From assembly GCA_014376435.1 (NCBI GenBank), contig JACMRL010000015.1, forward strand, positions 1 to 64,000: 64,000 bases of DNA, written 5' to 3'. Below, one piece after another: positions 62,699-64,000 of the stretch. The notes under the pieces were generated by a model. That model made no database searches, was not told the origin of the DNA, and was given only the letters and a program-made list of their open reading frames with translations. The position numbers were made by a program, and so were the translations under genes. The DNA is from Bdellovibrio sp. GTDB taxonomy: Bacteria; Bdellovibrionota; Bdellovibrionia; Bdellovibrionales; Bdellovibrionaceae. The stretch's first letter is position 1; each line of letters begins with the position of its first letter.

Positions 62699-63217
62699 TT
62701 AAAATAAATAATTTAAAACTAAACTAGGAAAATATTCAGCCACATCTTTTTGTACGGCGGTTGAATCGGCGATATCCGTTTTATAACGCATTTTGCGATA
62801 CGAATATTTAACGCCCACGTGAATTTGATCACCGATATGTTCCATATACCCTAGATCTACTTCGAAACCTTCACCATTTGTCCAACGCCCTAATTTGGCT
62901 AATACATCGTAAGTGACTAACACAAAATATCCACGCTCCGAATAAAAGCCGGCCATCGGCCCGTAAGCCTGCCCGGAAGTAGATTCATTATCATTACGAG
63001 CTTCAATGATATAACGACCGCCGAAGGTAGGCCCACCGCGTACCAAGTACAAAGCTTCAAAACTCATCTTATGATTAAAAAGAGCATTGTCGCCCGCATC
63101 CGTACTTTCAGAAATAGAACCACTAAACTGAGCCATAATGGAATACATACGCGGAGCCATGGTAGCCGTTGCGTGGAGTGAAGAAAGCAAAATGAAGAGA
63201 GAGGCCAAGATACGCAC
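62699..63217 (-). CDS. small outer-membrane beta-barrel-like protein
   Basis: 172 residues from GTG 63217. Signal peptide (cleavage near H-A-T-A, residue 18). The mature part has eight or so amphipathic strands (SFEALYLVRGGPTFGGRYI, GYFVLVTYDVLAKL, GFEVDLGYME, IHVGVKYSYRKM) and ends in N-Y-L-F, a canonical OMP C-terminal phenylalanine recognised by BAM. It could be an 8-stranded barrel. Convergent with the 246-residue barrel gene. Confidence 0.75.
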   Translation of the reverse strand: MRILASLFILLSSLHATATMAPRMYSIMAQFSGSISESTDAGDNALFNHKMSFEALYLVRGGPTFGGRYIIEARNDNESTSGQAYGPMAGFYSERGYFVLVTYDVLAKLGRWTNGEGFEVDLGYMEHIGDQIHVGVKYSYRKMRYKTDIADSTAVQKDVAEYFPSLVLNYLF

Positions 63218-63316
63218 ATAAAAAGCCTAACTAAAAAAAAACGATGTGACCACAAATAACGCCATCAGAGGCGGAGGTAAAATCTAAATGGCATTCTAGG
63301 CTCAGCGTAACTTTTT

Positions 63317-63547
63317 ATGACCACGGCTAAACCTTTACAAAGAGTAACTAATGAGCACGGAAAACCAATTTTATTTCGTAAAGGAAAAGAATTTTTAGCT
63401 CAAAATTCCGGATGAATTACTACGGATTACCTTTTTAGGTTGCTTGATCCTGCGATCAAAATTAAATCATCTTGGGCATCAGAAAGCGCTGACGATTTAA
63501 TTTTTGAAGCTGCACAGAGAAGTATTATCAAAGCGCGCGTTTGCTAA
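63317..63547 (+). pseudogene. small ORF interrupted by an in-frame TGA
   Basis: ATG 63317 opens a frame of 76 codons ending at TAA 63545-63547, with one TGA at codon 33 (63413-63415). Both halves look protein-like: TTAKPLQRVTNEHGKPILFR before and ITTDYLFRLLDPAIKIKSSW, then EAAQRSIIKARVC, after. Most likely a nonsense mutation in a small gene. It overlaps the convergent membrane-protein gene by 20 nt. The rest of 63218-63316 shows nothing. Confidence 0.45.
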
Positions 63548-63989
63548 GGCTGAAAACGTAGTCGTTTGACAGGTAAATGAACGAGATAAGAATGATCAGA
63601 TAAGGAAGTGTCCAACCAAAAGTAATATCGGGTCTAAAAATTTCCACGATTGACCAGTCCGAAGAATAATAAGCAAATTTATAAACTATAGCGATAGTTA
63701 AACCAACTGCTATCCAGCTTATGGTAATTACCTTTTTCGCATGAAGCGGATTTTTAGTTGATAAGCGTTTTAATAAGGGGACAACTAAAAGTATAAAAGG
63801 TGCTAACCAAATTGCAGTCTCAATAAAAATAAACGGCCAAATTCTTGGCTTCCTTAAAAAACCACTGAACATCTCAGGGTTTACAAAAAGTTCTCCCGCT
63901 GCCATACAAATAAACATGACCAGTCCGCCAATCAATCCGCATTTGATCGAAAAGAAAATCGCAGGATATTTTTTCAAGATTCTAGTCAT
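63528..63989 (-). CDS. four-helix membrane protein, unknown
   Basis: 153 residues with four hydrophobic helices (GLIGGLVMFICMAAGELF, FIFIETAIWLAPFILLVVPLL, ISWIAVGLTIAIVYKFAYY, LPYLIILISFIYL) and basic cytoplasmic ends. The ATG is 11 nt from the window end; the upstream region is not seen. No recognised family. Confidence 0.7.
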   Translation of the reverse strand: MTRILKKYPAIFFSIKCGLIGGLVMFICMAAGELFVNPEMFSGFLRKPRIWPFIFIETAIWLAPFILLVVPLLKRLSTKNPLHAKKVITISWIAVGLTIAIVYKFAYYSSDWSIVEIFRPDITFGWTLPYLIILISFIYLSNDYVFSLSKRAL

Positions 63990-64000
63990 GTCTGAATTCC

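Noticed and set aside
63413-63415. In-frame TGA considered as a selenocysteine codon
   Set aside because: No recognisable SECIS hairpin just after the TGA and no redox-type context (U/C motif); a nonsense mutation explains it more simply.

Overview
The window reads as a chromosomal segment of a low-GC, Gram-negative, Bdellovibrio-like bacterium (Bdellovibrionota; this assignment is inference). The grounds are an outer-membrane and LPS gene set (lpxD, beta-barrels, many lipoproteins and exported proteins), a truncated TIGR02147-family gene, PilZ and two-component signalling genes, a giant surface adhesin, and many short AT-rich genes of no recognised family. It opens inside an rRNA operon (3' end of 23S, then 5S and a terminator). 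The only tRNA seen is tRNA-Pro(TGG) at 11651-11727.

Layout. 0.6-2.6 kb: a von Willebrand A lipoprotein and a FliG-like cytoplasmic protein. 2.7-6.5 kb (minus): a four-gene operon of a small secreted protein, a peptide-type solute-binding protein, a YcaO-like protein and an orphan histidine kinase. 6.8-11.6 kb (plus): a tight operon of a PilZ-alpha-oxoamine synthase fusion, a 7TM sensor kinase and a receiver-cyclase-like response regulator, the same trio of functions as the Cqs/Lqs signalling systems. 11.7-14.6 kb: a CsgG-like protein, an exported protein, and decayed or structured intergenic DNA. 14.5-17.6 kb: msrP/msrQ (divergent) and small membrane proteins. 17.7-18.8 kb: ribosomal bS18 (cysteine-free, with an RG-rich tail), bL28 and uL24. 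18.9-23.3 kb: nitrilase-type amidase, ETF-ubiquinone oxidoreductase, THUMP rRNA methyltransferase. 23.3-25.9 kb is a scarred accessory patch: an msrC-like pseudogene fragment, a transglycosylase plus exported partner (effector/immunity-like), a truncated TIGR02147 gene and a frameshifted gene. 25.9-49.1 kb is mostly housekeeping: msrC, lpxD, infA, tex, an O-antigen-ligase-like protein, topA, prc, htpX, a 2-oxoacid dehydrogenase E1 pair, folB-folKP-folC, pyrE. 49.1-52.1 kb: a CNNM/CBS protein, an exported protein and a trypsin-like lipoprotein. 52.3-61.9 kb: a 3192-residue repeat lipoprotein ending in Big-like and PA14 domains, followed by beta-barrel proteins. The window ends with a TGA-interrupted small ORF and a 4-TM protein.

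The two signalling operons at 2.7-11.6 kb are back to back and share the 324-bp divergent intergenic region 6521-6844. They are the best candidates for an undescribed system: one pairs a YcaO-like protein and a peptide-binding protein with a kinase, the other pairs a possible small-molecule synthase with its own sensor and regulator. All functional statements are from reading motifs and translations; no database search was possible.
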